Assembly (NCBI RefSeq): GCF_013372205.1
Contig: NZ_CP053831.1
Coordinates: forward strand, 62,001-126,000
Direction of reading: 5' to 3'
DNA from: Campylobacter mucosalis
Lineage (GTDB): Bacteria > Campylobacterota > Campylobacteria > Campylobacterales > Campylobacteraceae
DNA: 64,000 nt
In this document: positions 7,006 through 15,935 of the stretch, piece after piece
Numbering within the stretch: the stretch's first letter is position 1
Layout: every line of letters begins with the position of its first letter
Program-made: the position numbers and the translations under genes
The notes under the pieces: model-generated
Told to the model about the DNA's origin: nothing
Database searches by the model: none
Seen by the model: only the letters and a program-made list of their open reading frames with translations

Positions 7006-9018
7006 TTACGCTAAAGCAGCGTATATCATCATAAACAAGAATACAAGCCCTGTTATTAACATCGCAAAACCTGCTAGTTTTGCTATGAGTAAATATGAGC
7101 TAGATTTTTCGTTTTTATCTTTTAGCTTATCTAGCATTTGGTTTTTAGCTAGACGCTCATACCATTTTAAACGCTCTTGTTTTATCTCTTCTTCTGTTAA
7201 TGAACCACTAAAGATAACCATATCCATAGGGAAGCGGTCAGCCCTAAAGTGGGTATTAAAGAAGTGTATCGCAAAGATAAATCCAGTCGCAAGCAACGCC
7301 TCATCTGAATGCACAAGTGTGCTTAAATTTATCATCCAGCCTGGCATAAAACTTGCAAAGAACGTTGGGAACCATAGTACAAGTCCGCTAAATCCGATGA
7401 TAAACATACCCCAGAATACTGCTAAGTAGTCAAATTTCTCCCAGTATGTCCAGCGATCAAATTGCGGTCGTTCGCCTTTGCCTATAAACCACATAAAGTG
7501 TGCTTTCATATCCCTAAAGTCTTGCATTCGTGGCATTAGCGAATCCGCGTCAAACAGGCGTTTAAAGAATCCACTACCCTTTCTGGCTTGAACGATGATA
7601 ATCTCTGCTATATGGCTAAAGAATACAGCAAACATAACAACAGCTGCTACGTGGTGTATTAGCGTTGCCATCTCTATACCGCCCATTAGATCTATCATAC
7701 CAAGAGCCCACGAAGAGTCGTAAAATTTCTGTGGCAAACCTGAGAATGCTAGTGCTAAGAAGCTTGATGCCATAAAGAAGTGCTGAATGATATGTAATGC
7801 ACTAAAGCGTTTTACTTTAATGGCGTCATCGTGTCTTGCCTCTTTTGCTTTTTTCCAAGCCTCTGGATTTTCAAGCCTTGTTTTTATAAGCTTGATAGAC
7901 CAAAGCAGAGTGTGTAAGCCAAAGAATGCAAATACTCCTATAACTAGGCAGGTCATAAATACATACGCTGCGTGAAGTTCTGGGAAATTTCTACTATCCG
8001 TATGGTCAGCGTGAGCTATGAAGCCTGTGAAATTTAGATTTGAATTTGGGTGGCACTCGCCACAAGTTTTTACGCGGTTGTCAACGTGAATTCTTGAGCG
8101 TTCATTATCAAGTGGCAACACATCGTGAGCACCGTGACAATCAAAACACGCAGCCACTCTAATAGCGTCCCCCGGGCTATTTAGCAGTAGTGCTTTGCCG
8201 TGAAATGTCCTATGATAAAGCTTTTGCTCTTTTTCGTGACAAGTACCGCAGTTTTGCTCGCTGATCTGTTTTAGATCTTTGCTTACTCCAGCTTTGTCAA
8301 CTATGTGTATAGCGTGACAATCGGTACAATTAGGTAGCTTTTGCCCCTCTTTTAGCTCCTTTGTCATCTTAGCTGAATGCACACTCATATCAAAGTCTTT
8401 TTTTACATCTTTGTGACAAGCTTTGCAGTTATCATTCACAAATTCTTTATCTCTAAAGAGTTTTTCAAGCTCCTGCTTTGACGCAAAGATTACCTTTGGT
8501 GAGCTATGGCAGTCACGACAAGCTGGCATATTGTTTGCAAAATGAAGCCTTGAGTGAATACCATCGTGGAAATTTGTTATTTCCTTTTGCGTTAGTTTAT
8601 CCGCCTTTTTGCTTGACTCGGTAGCTCTACCTGAGATTACCCAGCCCTCTATGCCTTCTGTGATGAGGTATAGATTTTTATAGCCATTTTTTTGTGCTAT
8701 GAGTGCAATGTCATTTGCACTAAACGATGATGAGTTTTGTCCGTAAAAAACAAGTGTAGCCTCTTTATCTTTTGGTAACAAGCCCAAAGTTGTGTTCTCA
8801 TCTACGTTTATAGCTCCTGGTATGTGCCTTAGGTTGTAATTTTCTTTTGTTGTTGTGTCAAGAAAATATACATTGTTTTGCTTTTTTAAATTTTCAGCTT
8901 GGCTCATACTAATAGGAGTCATACCATCTATACCAGTGTTTAAATCAGCCGGCATAGACGCAAAGGCACTAGAAAAACTAAAAGCAATAAAAATGATAAG
9001 TCGGGCAAATTTTAACAT
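7006..9018 (-). CDS. Rhodanese-hexaheme cytochrome c-cytochrome b membrane protein
   Basis: A 670-residue protein with AAGGAGAAAGG before its ATG. In order: signal peptide (residues 1-20); rhodanese-like domain (35-132; HIPGAINV, EGIEGWVISGR); six CXXCH heme motifs at 167, 198, 231, 257, 291 and 319; then a cytochrome b-like membrane part with helices at about 348, 412, 452, 540 and 590 plus a C-terminal helix near 645, and several conserved histidines (HIIQHFF, IHHVAAV, FSHIAEI, HFFNTHF). The rhodanese active-site loop reads YGQNSSSF with no cysteine, so it cannot transfer sulfur; it may bind or sense instead. The protein looks like a quinol dehydrogenase passing electrons from the menaquinone pool through periplasmic hemes to the octaheme cytochrome encoded just upstream (53-base gap). 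This partnership is an inference from co-orientation. Confidence 0.8.
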   Translation of the reverse strand: MLKFARLIIFIAFSFSSAFASMPADLNTGIDGMTPISMSQAENLKKQNNVYFLDTTTKENYNLRHIPGAINVDENTTLGLLPKDKEATLVFYGQNSSSFSANDIALIAQKNGYKNLYLITEGIEGWVISGRATESSKKADKLTQKEITNFHDGIHSRLHFANNMPACRDCHSSPKVIFASKQELEKLFRDKEFVNDNCKACHKDVKKDFDMSVHSAKMTKELKEGQKLPNCTDCHAIHIVDKAGVSKDLKQISEQNCGTCHEKEQKLYHRTFHGKALLLNSPGDAIRVAACFDCHGAHDVLPLDNERSRIHVDNRVKTCGECHPNSNLNFTGFIAHADHTDSRNFPELHAAYVFMTCLVIGVFAFFGLHTLLWSIKLIKTRLENPEAWKKAKEARHDDAIKVKRFSALHIIQHFFMASSFLALAFSGLPQKFYDSSWALGMIDLMGGIEMATLIHHVAAVVMFAVFFSHIAEIIIVQARKGSGFFKRLFDADSLMPRMQDFRDMKAHFMWFIGKGERPQFDRWTYWEKFDYLAVFWGMFIIGFSGLVLWFPTFFASFMPGWMINLSTLVHSDEALLATGFIFAIHFFNTHFRADRFPMDMVIFSGSLTEEEIKQERLKWYERLAKNQMLDKLKDKNEKSSSYLLIAKLAGFAMLITGLVFLFMMIYAALA

Positions 9019-9071
9019 ATAGCCTTTCTCCTTTCTTTTATTGTTTTAGGGGCATAAAGCCCCTTTTGTGC

Positions 9072-11066
9072 CTATTTGCTTTTACCGTCTATGATCTCTT
9101 GTGCGTGTTCTACATATACAAGAGCTTCATTGACTAGTTTTTGAGCATATTGAGGTCCGTGAACACCCCAAGAGCCGTCTTTTTTGAGTATATCTAGGTT
9201 ATCTTGAGCCTGTTTTGCAAGGGTTAAGATCTTAGATTTTTGCTCTGTTGATAGCTTTTTGGTTTTATCATTTATGCCTCTATCTACTTTTCTAAGAGCG
9301 AGTTCAACCTTAGCATATCCCTCTTTTACAGGGTTTTGCCACTTCATAACATCGTTGTAAATTCCCTCTTGATTTGTGTAGTGTAGCTCTTTTGGCAATG
9401 TTGATTGTATCGCACTATGGCAACCGCTAGCACCTGGTTTTACTAGGTTTGGATCCTCAAACGCAGTTCTACCGCAACTCCACATTAAATCCACATAGAA
9501 GCGTCCATTCTCACGTGATAATCTCCAGCCTTTTGTCTTTTTAGGATCTCTATCTTTGCCCTCTGGAGGGTTGATTGATTTTTTATCTTTATCAACTAAA
9601 ATTTTCCAAATATGTGAAGCACGAACGTTGTCAAATCCGCCGTGATCAGGGTCTTGGATAGCTGGGAAGTTTTCACAACTCATCATATTTGGCATGTGGC
9701 AACCCGTACAGTTATCTTTTGCGTGAGGACCACCAAATTTAAACATCTCTTTTTGTGGCTCGTGGCAGTCTTGGCAAGTTTTTTTGATATTGCTTAGAGT
9801 GTATGGATCTTTCCAGTCGTTTTGTGTGACTTCGTGTGGATCGTGGCAAGTAGAGCATCTGATGCCTTTGTCATAGTGGGCAGAGTTATAAAGCTGTGAG
9901 CCCTCTGTTCCGCAAGACGGACAAGCTGATTTAAAGTAAGAGTTAAACGGCTTACTTGGATTTATCTTGCTGTCATCTTCGTGATATTGGAACCTTTGGT
10001 GACATCTTTCGCAGTTACTAGGCATACCAGCACCCCTTGCACCATATAGGTGAGCACCTGCTCCGTGACACTCCTCGCAAGATATACCACGTGATATAGT
10101 GTGTTTTCTTAACTCTTTTGCGTTACCAAGCGCAGCAAAGAACTCATCTTTTGACTTAAAGTCAAATTTGAACGTATGGCAGACTTCGCAGTATGCACTT
10201 GCTGGTTGGAATTTAAATTTCTTTTGATAGCTAGCACCATAAGAGTTCATACCCCATATATGTGAGCCGTTTCCGCCAAAATCCTCCATTTTTGTAGGGA
10301 AATTTGGGAAGATTTTTTGAATTTCAAGAGATCTCTCAGGTGTTATGTATTTTGTCCAGTTTACTGAGAACTGGTTTCCGCCTGCTACGATTTTTGAATT
10401 TGGATCATCAAGTGTTCCGTCAATTACGTGGTATGTTCCACGCACTAGCCATTTATCTAAAAAGCCGTATTTTGTGCGAGGTGTTCCAATAATTCCGTAT
10501 GTATCATCAGGACGTATGCCGGTTGTTAAGATAGGTGTGTTTGTGCCATACATACCTTGTTTTGGATCGCCATTAACCTCTTCAAGCTCCTCAGGCCATC
10601 TTATGGTCTTTGCGTGGCGTGATTTGCTCCAAGCTTCGTATTGTGCAGGGTGGCACTCGCCACATTTTTTCTCACCTACGAATTTGTTTGGAAAGTCAAG
10701 GAAGCTTTCGTAAGCCAAGCGATATGTAACAGCCGTAGGTCGTCCAACTTTCTGCGCATACTTTTTACCGCCACCAAAGTCGACAAACTCCTCATCGCGG
10801 TCAGAAATTTCATATTTGCCGATGAGTCTGCCCTCTTTTTCAAATTTAAATACTGGGTGATTTTGTTTTAAATACTCCCAATAGTCCTTATCTCCCTCAA
10901 CCACGTCTAGTAGCGTTCGTGGTTTGTAACCATCGTTTTGAAAGGTTTTTTCAGCTTTATCGTCTTGCACTCCTGTTTGGTTTGCATTTAGCCCCAAACA
11001 AAACATTGAAGCACTGAGCGCAAAGATACAGGTTGAAAGCTTTAGGTTAAACCAACTCTGTTTCAT
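9072..11066 (-). CDS. mccA: Octaheme cytochrome c of MccA/SirA type (probable sulfite reductase)
   Basis: A 664-residue exported protein (signal peptide to about residue 29) with AAGGAGT before the ATG. Seven CXXCH motifs lie at residues 135, 293, 330, 352, 404, 431 and 453. An eighth, unusual site reads C531-x17-C549-H550. Seven normal motifs plus one long CXnCH motif near the C-terminus is the hallmark of MccA/SirA octaheme sulfite reductases (Wolinella MccA has CX15CH). Those enzymes bind copper beside the active-site heme through two non-heme cysteines; C382/C385 (ACPSCGTEG) and C464 (MMSCENF) are candidates here. The enzyme would act in the periplasm, reducing sulfite to sulfide with electrons from the membrane partner downstream. 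Epsilonproteobacterial hydroxylamine oxidoreductase-like octahemes are the main alternative, but they have eight regular motifs. The symbol rests on motif pattern only. Confidence 0.7.
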   Translation of the reverse strand: MKQSWFNLKLSTCIFALSASMFCLGLNANQTGVQDDKAEKTFQNDGYKPRTLLDVVEGDKDYWEYLKQNHPVFKFEKEGRLIGKYEISDRDEEFVDFGGGKKYAQKVGRPTAVTYRLAYESFLDFPNKFVGEKKCGECHPAQYEAWSKSRHAKTIRWPEELEEVNGDPKQGMYGTNTPILTTGIRPDDTYGIIGTPRTKYGFLDKWLVRGTYHVIDGTLDDPNSKIVAGGNQFSVNWTKYITPERSLEIQKIFPNFPTKMEDFGGNGSHIWGMNSYGASYQKKFKFQPASAYCEVCHTFKFDFKSKDEFFAALGNAKELRKHTISRGISCEECHGAGAHLYGARGAGMPSNCERCHQRFQYHEDDSKINPSKPFNSYFKSACPSCGTEGSQLYNSAHYDKGIRCSTCHDPHEVTQNDWKDPYTLSNIKKTCQDCHEPQKEMFKFGGPHAKDNCTGCHMPNMMSCENFPAIQDPDHGGFDNVRASHIWKILVDKDKKSINPPEGKDRDPKKTKGWRLSRENGRFYVDLMWSCGRTAFEDPNLVKPGASGCHSAIQSTLPKELHYTNQEGIYNDVMKWQNPVKEGYAKVELALRKVDRGINDKTKKLSTEQKSKILTLAKQAQDNLDILKKDGSWGVHGPQYAQKLVNEALVYVEHAQEIIDGKSK

Positions 11067-11502
11067 AAAACACTCCTTTGATTGATTTTGAAATTTTTGG
11101 TAGAAGCTACCATTTAAGCACCTTTTTTACCTCCAATTTGTTTTATTAATGCTTATTAAATGCGATTTTAATACTTTATCTATAAAAGAAAACTTAATAA
11201 GATTTAATTAGTATTAAAATTTAAGTTTAGTATTTTTAAAATTTTACTTTGTTTTTACTTTAACAGCTTTAAAAATGCGTTAAATACGATATATTTACCA
11301 TATTTTTACGTTGCAAAATAAATTTTTAGAAATTTTATAATAGTGTGTAAATTTTTCAATATTGATACTTCTATGATAAATTTTACTATTTTTCCTTAAA
11401 GTAAATTGATTTTAAATTTACGTTATTTTTATCTATGAGATGTAGAATTTTCGCATATTAAAAATTTTGTATTTTAGACGATTTACGCTCAAAGGTTAAA
11501 AT
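11067..11502. other. Divergent intergenic region, very AT-rich
   Basis: This 436-base region separates the minus-strand cytochrome operon from rnhB and should hold divergent promoters. It consists mostly of A/T runs with T-phased tracts typical of Campylobacter promoters. A candidate rnhB-side -10 element is not unique. No ORF, RNA gene or strong hairpin is seen. Confidence 0.4.
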
Positions 11503-12054
11503 TTGAAAAGTAAAATTTGCGGTATAGATGAGGCTGGGCGTGGATCTTTGGCTGGGCCATTGGTTGTTGCTGGTTGTGTTTTAAAAAGAGAGTTTGATGA
11601 GTTGGCTGACTCTAAAGAGCTAAGTGCTAAAGAGCGTGAGAGAATTTTTGCAAAACTTCAAAACTCATCTAAATATCTTGTTGTTTATTTTGATAATGTT
11701 TTAATAGATGAGCTTGGTCTTAGCGAGTGCTTGAGGCGTTCGCTTGAGTGTATAAAAAGATATTTTGATGGCTATGAGTTGCTTTTTGACGGCAATACAA
11801 ACTATAAAACAGGCATAAAAACAATGATAAAGGCCGATGCTAAAATACCAGCAGTAAGTGCAGCAAGTATCATAGCTAAGGTTAGCAGAGATAGGCTAAT
11901 GAGTGCTTATGACAAGATTTATCCAGGATACGGATATGCTAAACACAAGGGATATGGCACAAATGCACATATACAGGCTATTGTAAAACTGGGGCAAAGC
12001 CCGTTATCTAGGCAAAGTTTTAAGTTAAAGCCAAAGCAGGGGAGCCTTTTTTAA
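11503..12054 (+). CDS. rnhB: Ribonuclease HII
   Basis: A 183-residue protein starting at TTG 11503 after AAAGGTTAAAAT. The N-terminal signature [20 protein letters not shown] (residues 5-24) carries the first catalytic Asp-Glu pair. Further acidic residues lie in [11 protein letters not shown] and LLFDGNTNY, and the family box [20 protein letters not shown] follows. The enzyme cleaves RNA in RNA-DNA hybrids and removes single misincorporated ribonucleotides from DNA. Length and motif order are normal. It stands 51 bases before the GGDEF/EAL gene and may be cotranscribed with it. No better alternative start was found. Confidence 0.95.
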   Translation: MKSKICGIDEAGRGSLAGPLVVAGCVLKREFDELADSKELSAKERERIFAKLQNSSKYLVVYFDNVLIDELGLSECLRRSLECIKRYFDGYELLFDGNTNYKTGIKTMIKADAKIPAVSAASIIAKVSRDRLMSAYDKIYPGYGYAKHKGYGTNAHIQAIVKLGQSPLSRQSFKLKPKQGSLF

Positions 12055-12104
12055 GGTTACGTGTAGTAATATTTTATTAAGTTACGTGATATTAAAAGGC
12101 AAAA

Positions 12105-14777
12105 ATGGTATTTGACTCAGTAAAAGGCGGTAGTAAAACTATATCTAAATTTATAGCTTTAATTATAATTTTTATATCGTTAGTGGCAATGTGCTTTGTG
12201 AAGTTTTTTGACTTTTTGCAAATATATACAAATTTGGACGAGCAGGTCAAAATAAGGCAAAATGAAATTTTAATACAAAGAAAACAGAGCCTAAAAAACA
12301 ACGTTTACGAGATGTATTACGACATTAACAAAACCTATCAAGACGAGCTAGTAAAACTACAATCTGAGCTAAAAAGCCAAATTTATAAAAAAATAAATTC
12401 TAATATAGACAGCTTAGATAAGCTAAAGTCCATACTTAAGTCGTCAAATTTTGCGTTTTTAACACCAAATGGTGAAATTTTATCAGGCAAGTTAGAGGCT
12501 AAATTTTTAGCACCGACTCTGCTTAGTATTGTAAATAAAGATGACGCTATTTTCGTGGCAGACGATAGTGTTATTTATGCTAGTTTTTACTATCCTTTAA
12601 ATATCGTTATCGTTTATAAAACGGATTTAAGTACCTTTAATTTAAATTTCATCCAAAATTTAAAACAGCGACTACTTGCTAGTGATATGTTTTTGCTAAG
12701 CAAAGAGGGTTTAAAACAGAGTCAAATTCTACAAGGCAATGCTAAAATTAGCGAAGATAGATTTAAAAGCATTATGGGCTTGGTAAAAAATTCTGACAAA
12801 GAGGGCTTTTATGTATCTCCAAATTTAGATGATAGTGGCGAAGTAATCTTTGCAAAAGATATAAACGCATTCTCGCTAGTTTTGGTTGCTAGAGCTAGGC
12901 TAAGCGATATTTATAAAACCATCGCAGATGAGAAAGCCAAGCTAAATACTGAAATTTTAAATCAGCTATTTTTATCGATTTTTTATTTTATAGCACTTTT
13001 ATCAGTCGTGGCAATACTGGCATTTTTTGTGAAAAAATGGCTCTCAGATCAGTTTGCTAACTTTTTAAACTACTTTGATAAAGGCGGAAATGAGCATATC
13101 TCAAAAGATGAATTTGACTTTGATGAGTTTAGGGTTTTAGCTAACAAAATCAACTATCTAGTCGATGAAAAGATATGCCAAACAAAGCAAAAAGAGCAAA
13201 AAGCACTACTTCTAAGCCAGTATGAAAATACTCTAAACAGCTTGGCTATGGTGTTTAAATTTGATGATAAAAATCGCATAATTTACGCAAACGACTCACT
13301 TTGTATGGCACTAAAAAAGAGTAGGCAAGATATAGTCGGTAGCGATATTAGCGTTATTTTTGATAAAGTTTACAAAGATGAGGTGCAGAAATTATATAGC
13401 GATATTAAAAACGCAAAATCTTGGAGCGGAATTTTAACCATAAACGCAAAAGACGCTCAAAAATATGCAAAAACTACGCTAACTCCGCTCGTAGATGTAG
13501 ACGGCTTTTTGGGCGAGTATCTTGCGATATGCTATGATATAAGCGATTTTATGAGTCAGCAAGAGCAGGTTAAGAGACATTTAAAAGATCCGCTAACAAA
13601 ACTGCCAAATCGCCAAGCACTACTTGATCGTATTGCAAATAGCGATGAATACGCATTTATATCGAGTTTTGATATATTAAGATTTAAGCACATAAATGAG
13701 TATTATGGCTTTGATATGGGCGATCGCATACTTTTAGAGGTAAGTCGTCGTGTGCTAGAGCTTATAAAGTTTAAACACCTTGAGCTATTTAAGCTTACAA
13801 ATGACAACTTCGCACTGCTTGGTAAGCGACACAAATGGGACGCAAATAGCTTTAGTGCGTATGCGAGAAATTTGGTAAGCGAGTTTAAAAATAGACCTAT
13901 TATTTTAGATGATGTCAAATTTTCAATCGGTCTTACGTTTGGTATCTCGTCTGAAGTTTCAAATCTTATCAGCTCTGAGATAGCAAAGGACTACGCAAAG
14001 CAAAATCGCGAAATTGTCGCCATTTTTGATGATAAAAAGGATATGTTGCTTCATACTATAAATCTAACTCAAACGATAAAACGTGCTATAGATGATGAAC
14101 GTATAGTGCTTTATAAGCAGGGTATTATCGATAATGTTAGCAAAAAGACTATAAAATACGAGTGCTTAATTAGAATGATAGATGATGACGGCAAGGTTGT
14201 TTCGCCATTTGAGTTTTTAAATATCGCAAAACACTCAAATTTATACAAAGAGCTTACAAAGATTGTCATCACAAGCTCGTTTGAATATTTTTCAAAAAAT
14301 GACTTTAGCTTTAGCATAAACTTAGCGATAGATGATATATTATCTCCTGAAATTTTGGAGTTTTTAAAAGCAAAACTAACTGCATTTAGCGGTATTGGAG
14401 AGCGTTTAACGATAGAAATTTTAGAAGATGAGGGGATTAAAAATTTCCAAAAGGTAAATCATTTTATCAATGAGGTTAGGAAATTTGGCTGCAAGGTTGC
14501 CATTGATGATTTTGGCACGAGGTATTCAAATTTTGAGTATTTGATGAAGTTAAAAGCGGACTTTATCAAAATAGACGGCTCTATGATAAAAAATATCGAT
14601 AAAGATAGCGAGAGTAGACGAGTGGTTGAGCTTATGGTCGAGTTTAGCAAACGGCTTGGTATAAAGACTATAGCTGAGTTTGTCCACTCTAAAGATGTTT
14701 CAAGTATTATTAGCGACATCGGTATAGATGCTTCTCAGGGGTTTTATTATGATGAGCCAAAACCGCTAAGCGCTTGA
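12105..14777 (+). CDS. Membrane GGDEF/EAL protein with degenerate GGDEF
   Basis: An 890-residue protein. Membrane helix 1 (residues 12-35) and helix 2 (about 288-310) enclose a periplasmic sensor domain; a linker, a PAS-like domain (about 370-490), GGDEF (about 497-650) and EAL (about 660-885) follow. The GGDEF active site is replaced by LTNDNFALL, so diguanylate cyclase activity is unlikely. The EAL domain keeps key residues: YECLIR (ECL in place of EAL, with the metal-binding Glu kept), EILEDEG, IDDFGTRYSNFEYL and KIDGSMI. It therefore probably hydrolyses cyclic di-GMP, with the GGDEF domain perhaps a GTP or ligand sensor. It lies between rnhB and a PepSY membrane gene with no clear functional link. 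Confidence 0.9.
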   Translation: MVFDSVKGGSKTISKFIALIIIFISLVAMCFVKFFDFLQIYTNLDEQVKIRQNEILIQRKQSLKNNVYEMYYDINKTYQDELVKLQSELKSQIYKKINSNIDSLDKLKSILKSSNFAFLTPNGEILSGKLEAKFLAPTLLSIVNKDDAIFVADDSVIYASFYYPLNIVIVYKTDLSTFNLNFIQNLKQRLLASDMFLLSKEGLKQSQILQGNAKISEDRFKSIMGLVKNSDKEGFYVSPNLDDSGEVIFAKDINAFSLVLVARARLSDIYKTIADEKAKLNTEILNQLFLSIFYFIALLSVVAILAFFVKKWLSDQFANFLNYFDKGGNEHISKDEFDFDEFRVLANKINYLVDEKICQTKQKEQKALLLSQYENTLNSLAMVFKFDDKNRIIYANDSLCMALKKSRQDIVGSDISVIFDKVYKDEVQKLYSDIKNAKSWSGILTINAKDAQKYAKTTLTPLVDVDGFLGEYLAICYDISDFMSQQEQVKRHLKDPLTKLPNRQALLDRIANSDEYAFISSFDILRFKHINEYYGFDMGDRILLEVSRRVLELIKFKHLELFKLTNDNFALLGKRHKWDANSFSAYARNLVSEFKNRPIILDDVKFSIGLTFGISSEVSNLISSEIAKDYAKQNREIVAIFDDKKDMLLHTINLTQTIKRAIDDERIVLYKQGIIDNVSKKTIKYECLIRMIDDDGKVVSPFEFLNIAKHSNLYKELTKIVITSSFEYFSKNDFSFSINLAIDDILSPEILEFLKAKLTAFSGIGERLTIEILEDEGIKNFQKVNHFINEVRKFGCKVAIDDFGTRYSNFEYLMKLKADFIKIDGSMIKNIDKDSESRRVVELMVEFSKRLGIKTIAEFVHSKDVSSIISDIGIDASQGFYYDEPKPLSA

Positions 14778-14842
14778 TTTAATAAAAATTTTACATTTTT
14801 TTACTAAAATTGCGTTTTTGAAAATTCATATCAAGGTTATCT

Positions 14843-15886
14843 GTGATTTTTAAACGCAATAAATTTATTTTTAATCTCCACTTGCTTCTTACGTTTTTGT
14901 TTGCCTTGCCTTTGCTTGTAGTCACACTTAGTGCACCATTTGCACAATACAGAAACGAGATTGCACAGCTTATAAATTCCTATAATGTTAATATAGCAAA
15001 AAGTGACGCCCCTTATCTAAAAATGAGTGAAATTTTAGCTAAATTTAGCCAAAATTTTGGCACTATCAACCTAGTTGCCTTGAATATACAAAGCGATAAA
15101 AACAAAGCGGTCAAAATATCTGTTTTAAATGATAAGCAACTTCAAAAATTTTTCATAAATCCATATAACGGCGAAGCTGTTTTAGAAAAAGGCTCTAGTG
15201 TTGCTAAGGCGATACTCTCTGTGCATAGAAATTTAGGACTTGGTTTGCTTGAAAGCAAGGAGCTTTTAAGTCTTGGTAAAAATATAGTTGCTATTAGCTC
15301 GATAGGGCTATTTGTGCTGATTTTAAGTGGTTTTTGGCTTTATTTGCCTACCATAAAAGGTGGCATAAAAAAGGCTGGAATTTTAAATTTTAAACGCAAA
15401 GGTTATGGCTTTTTGTATCAACTTCACGGAGTTCTTGGAATTTGGCTGTCACTTTTGCTTTGCGTTATGTGTTTAACTGGGCTTTACTGGTCTTATGATT
15501 TTGTTAGAAGTGGTGTAAATACGGCATTTGGCGTTGACGCAAAGCCTGGTAAAAAACCGCAACCTAATGCCATTAAGCTAGAAAATTTTAGTCAAATTGA
15601 TGAAATTTTAACTAGTGTTACGGATTTTAAAACTCTAACGATTTACGCAGAAAATGACACTCTTAAGTTTAAAAAAGATAACAACACAACTTTAAAAAAA
15701 CCGACAAATGGGCTAAAATTTCAAACTCCACGCGATGTTAGCAGATTTTGGCTTAGTATTCATCAAGGAAGTATATTTGGCGAAGTCGGTAGAGTGATTT
15801 ACTCGTTTACTAGCACTCTTTTTGTGCTTTTTGTCATTACTGGTTTTATGATGATGTCGTGGCGTTTAAATAGACGAGCTGGTTAA
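14843..15886 (+). CDS. PepSY-associated membrane protein
   Basis: A 347-residue protein starting at GTG 14843 after CAAGG. Helices lie at about 8-30, 148-170, 195-218 and 318-340, with a large periplasmic part between the first two and another between the last two. The layout (helix, PepSY-like domain, helices with conserved histidines such as LSVHRNLGLG, LYQLHGVLGIW and LSIHQGSIFGE) fits the PepSY-TM family, often annotated as iron-uptake or iron-reductase-associated membrane proteins. Histidines in the helices could bind heme. No iron genes are adjacent and no Fur box was identified, so the iron link is only a family association. Confidence 0.75.
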   Translation: MIFKRNKFIFNLHLLLTFLFALPLLVVTLSAPFAQYRNEIAQLINSYNVNIAKSDAPYLKMSEILAKFSQNFGTINLVALNIQSDKNKAVKISVLNDKQLQKFFINPYNGEAVLEKGSSVAKAILSVHRNLGLGLLESKELLSLGKNIVAISSIGLFVLILSGFWLYLPTIKGGIKKAGILNFKRKGYGFLYQLHGVLGIWLSLLLCVMCLTGLYWSYDFVRSGVNTAFGVDAKPGKKPQPNAIKLENFSQIDEILTSVTDFKTLTIYAENDTLKFKKDNNTTLKKPTNGLKFQTPRDVSRFWLSIHQGSIFGEVGRVIYSFTSTLFVLFVITGFMMMSWRLNRRAG

Positions 15887-15935
15887 AATTTATGTTTTTT
15901 AGATAAAATTAGCCAAATTTTATTAAGGAAATATG

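Noticed and set aside
10345-10713. 122-codon plus-strand ORF inside the octaheme gene
   Set aside because: The minus strand is clearly coding (heme motifs, good codon use); the ORF is a shadow with no ribosome-binding site.
7006-11066. NrfA/NrfH-type nitrite reductase or hydroxylamine oxidoreductase for the multiheme pair
   Set aside because: NrfA has five hemes with a CXXCK site, which is absent here. Hydroxylamine-oxidoreductase-like octahemes have eight regular motifs, whereas one here is CX17CH. Not excluded completely.
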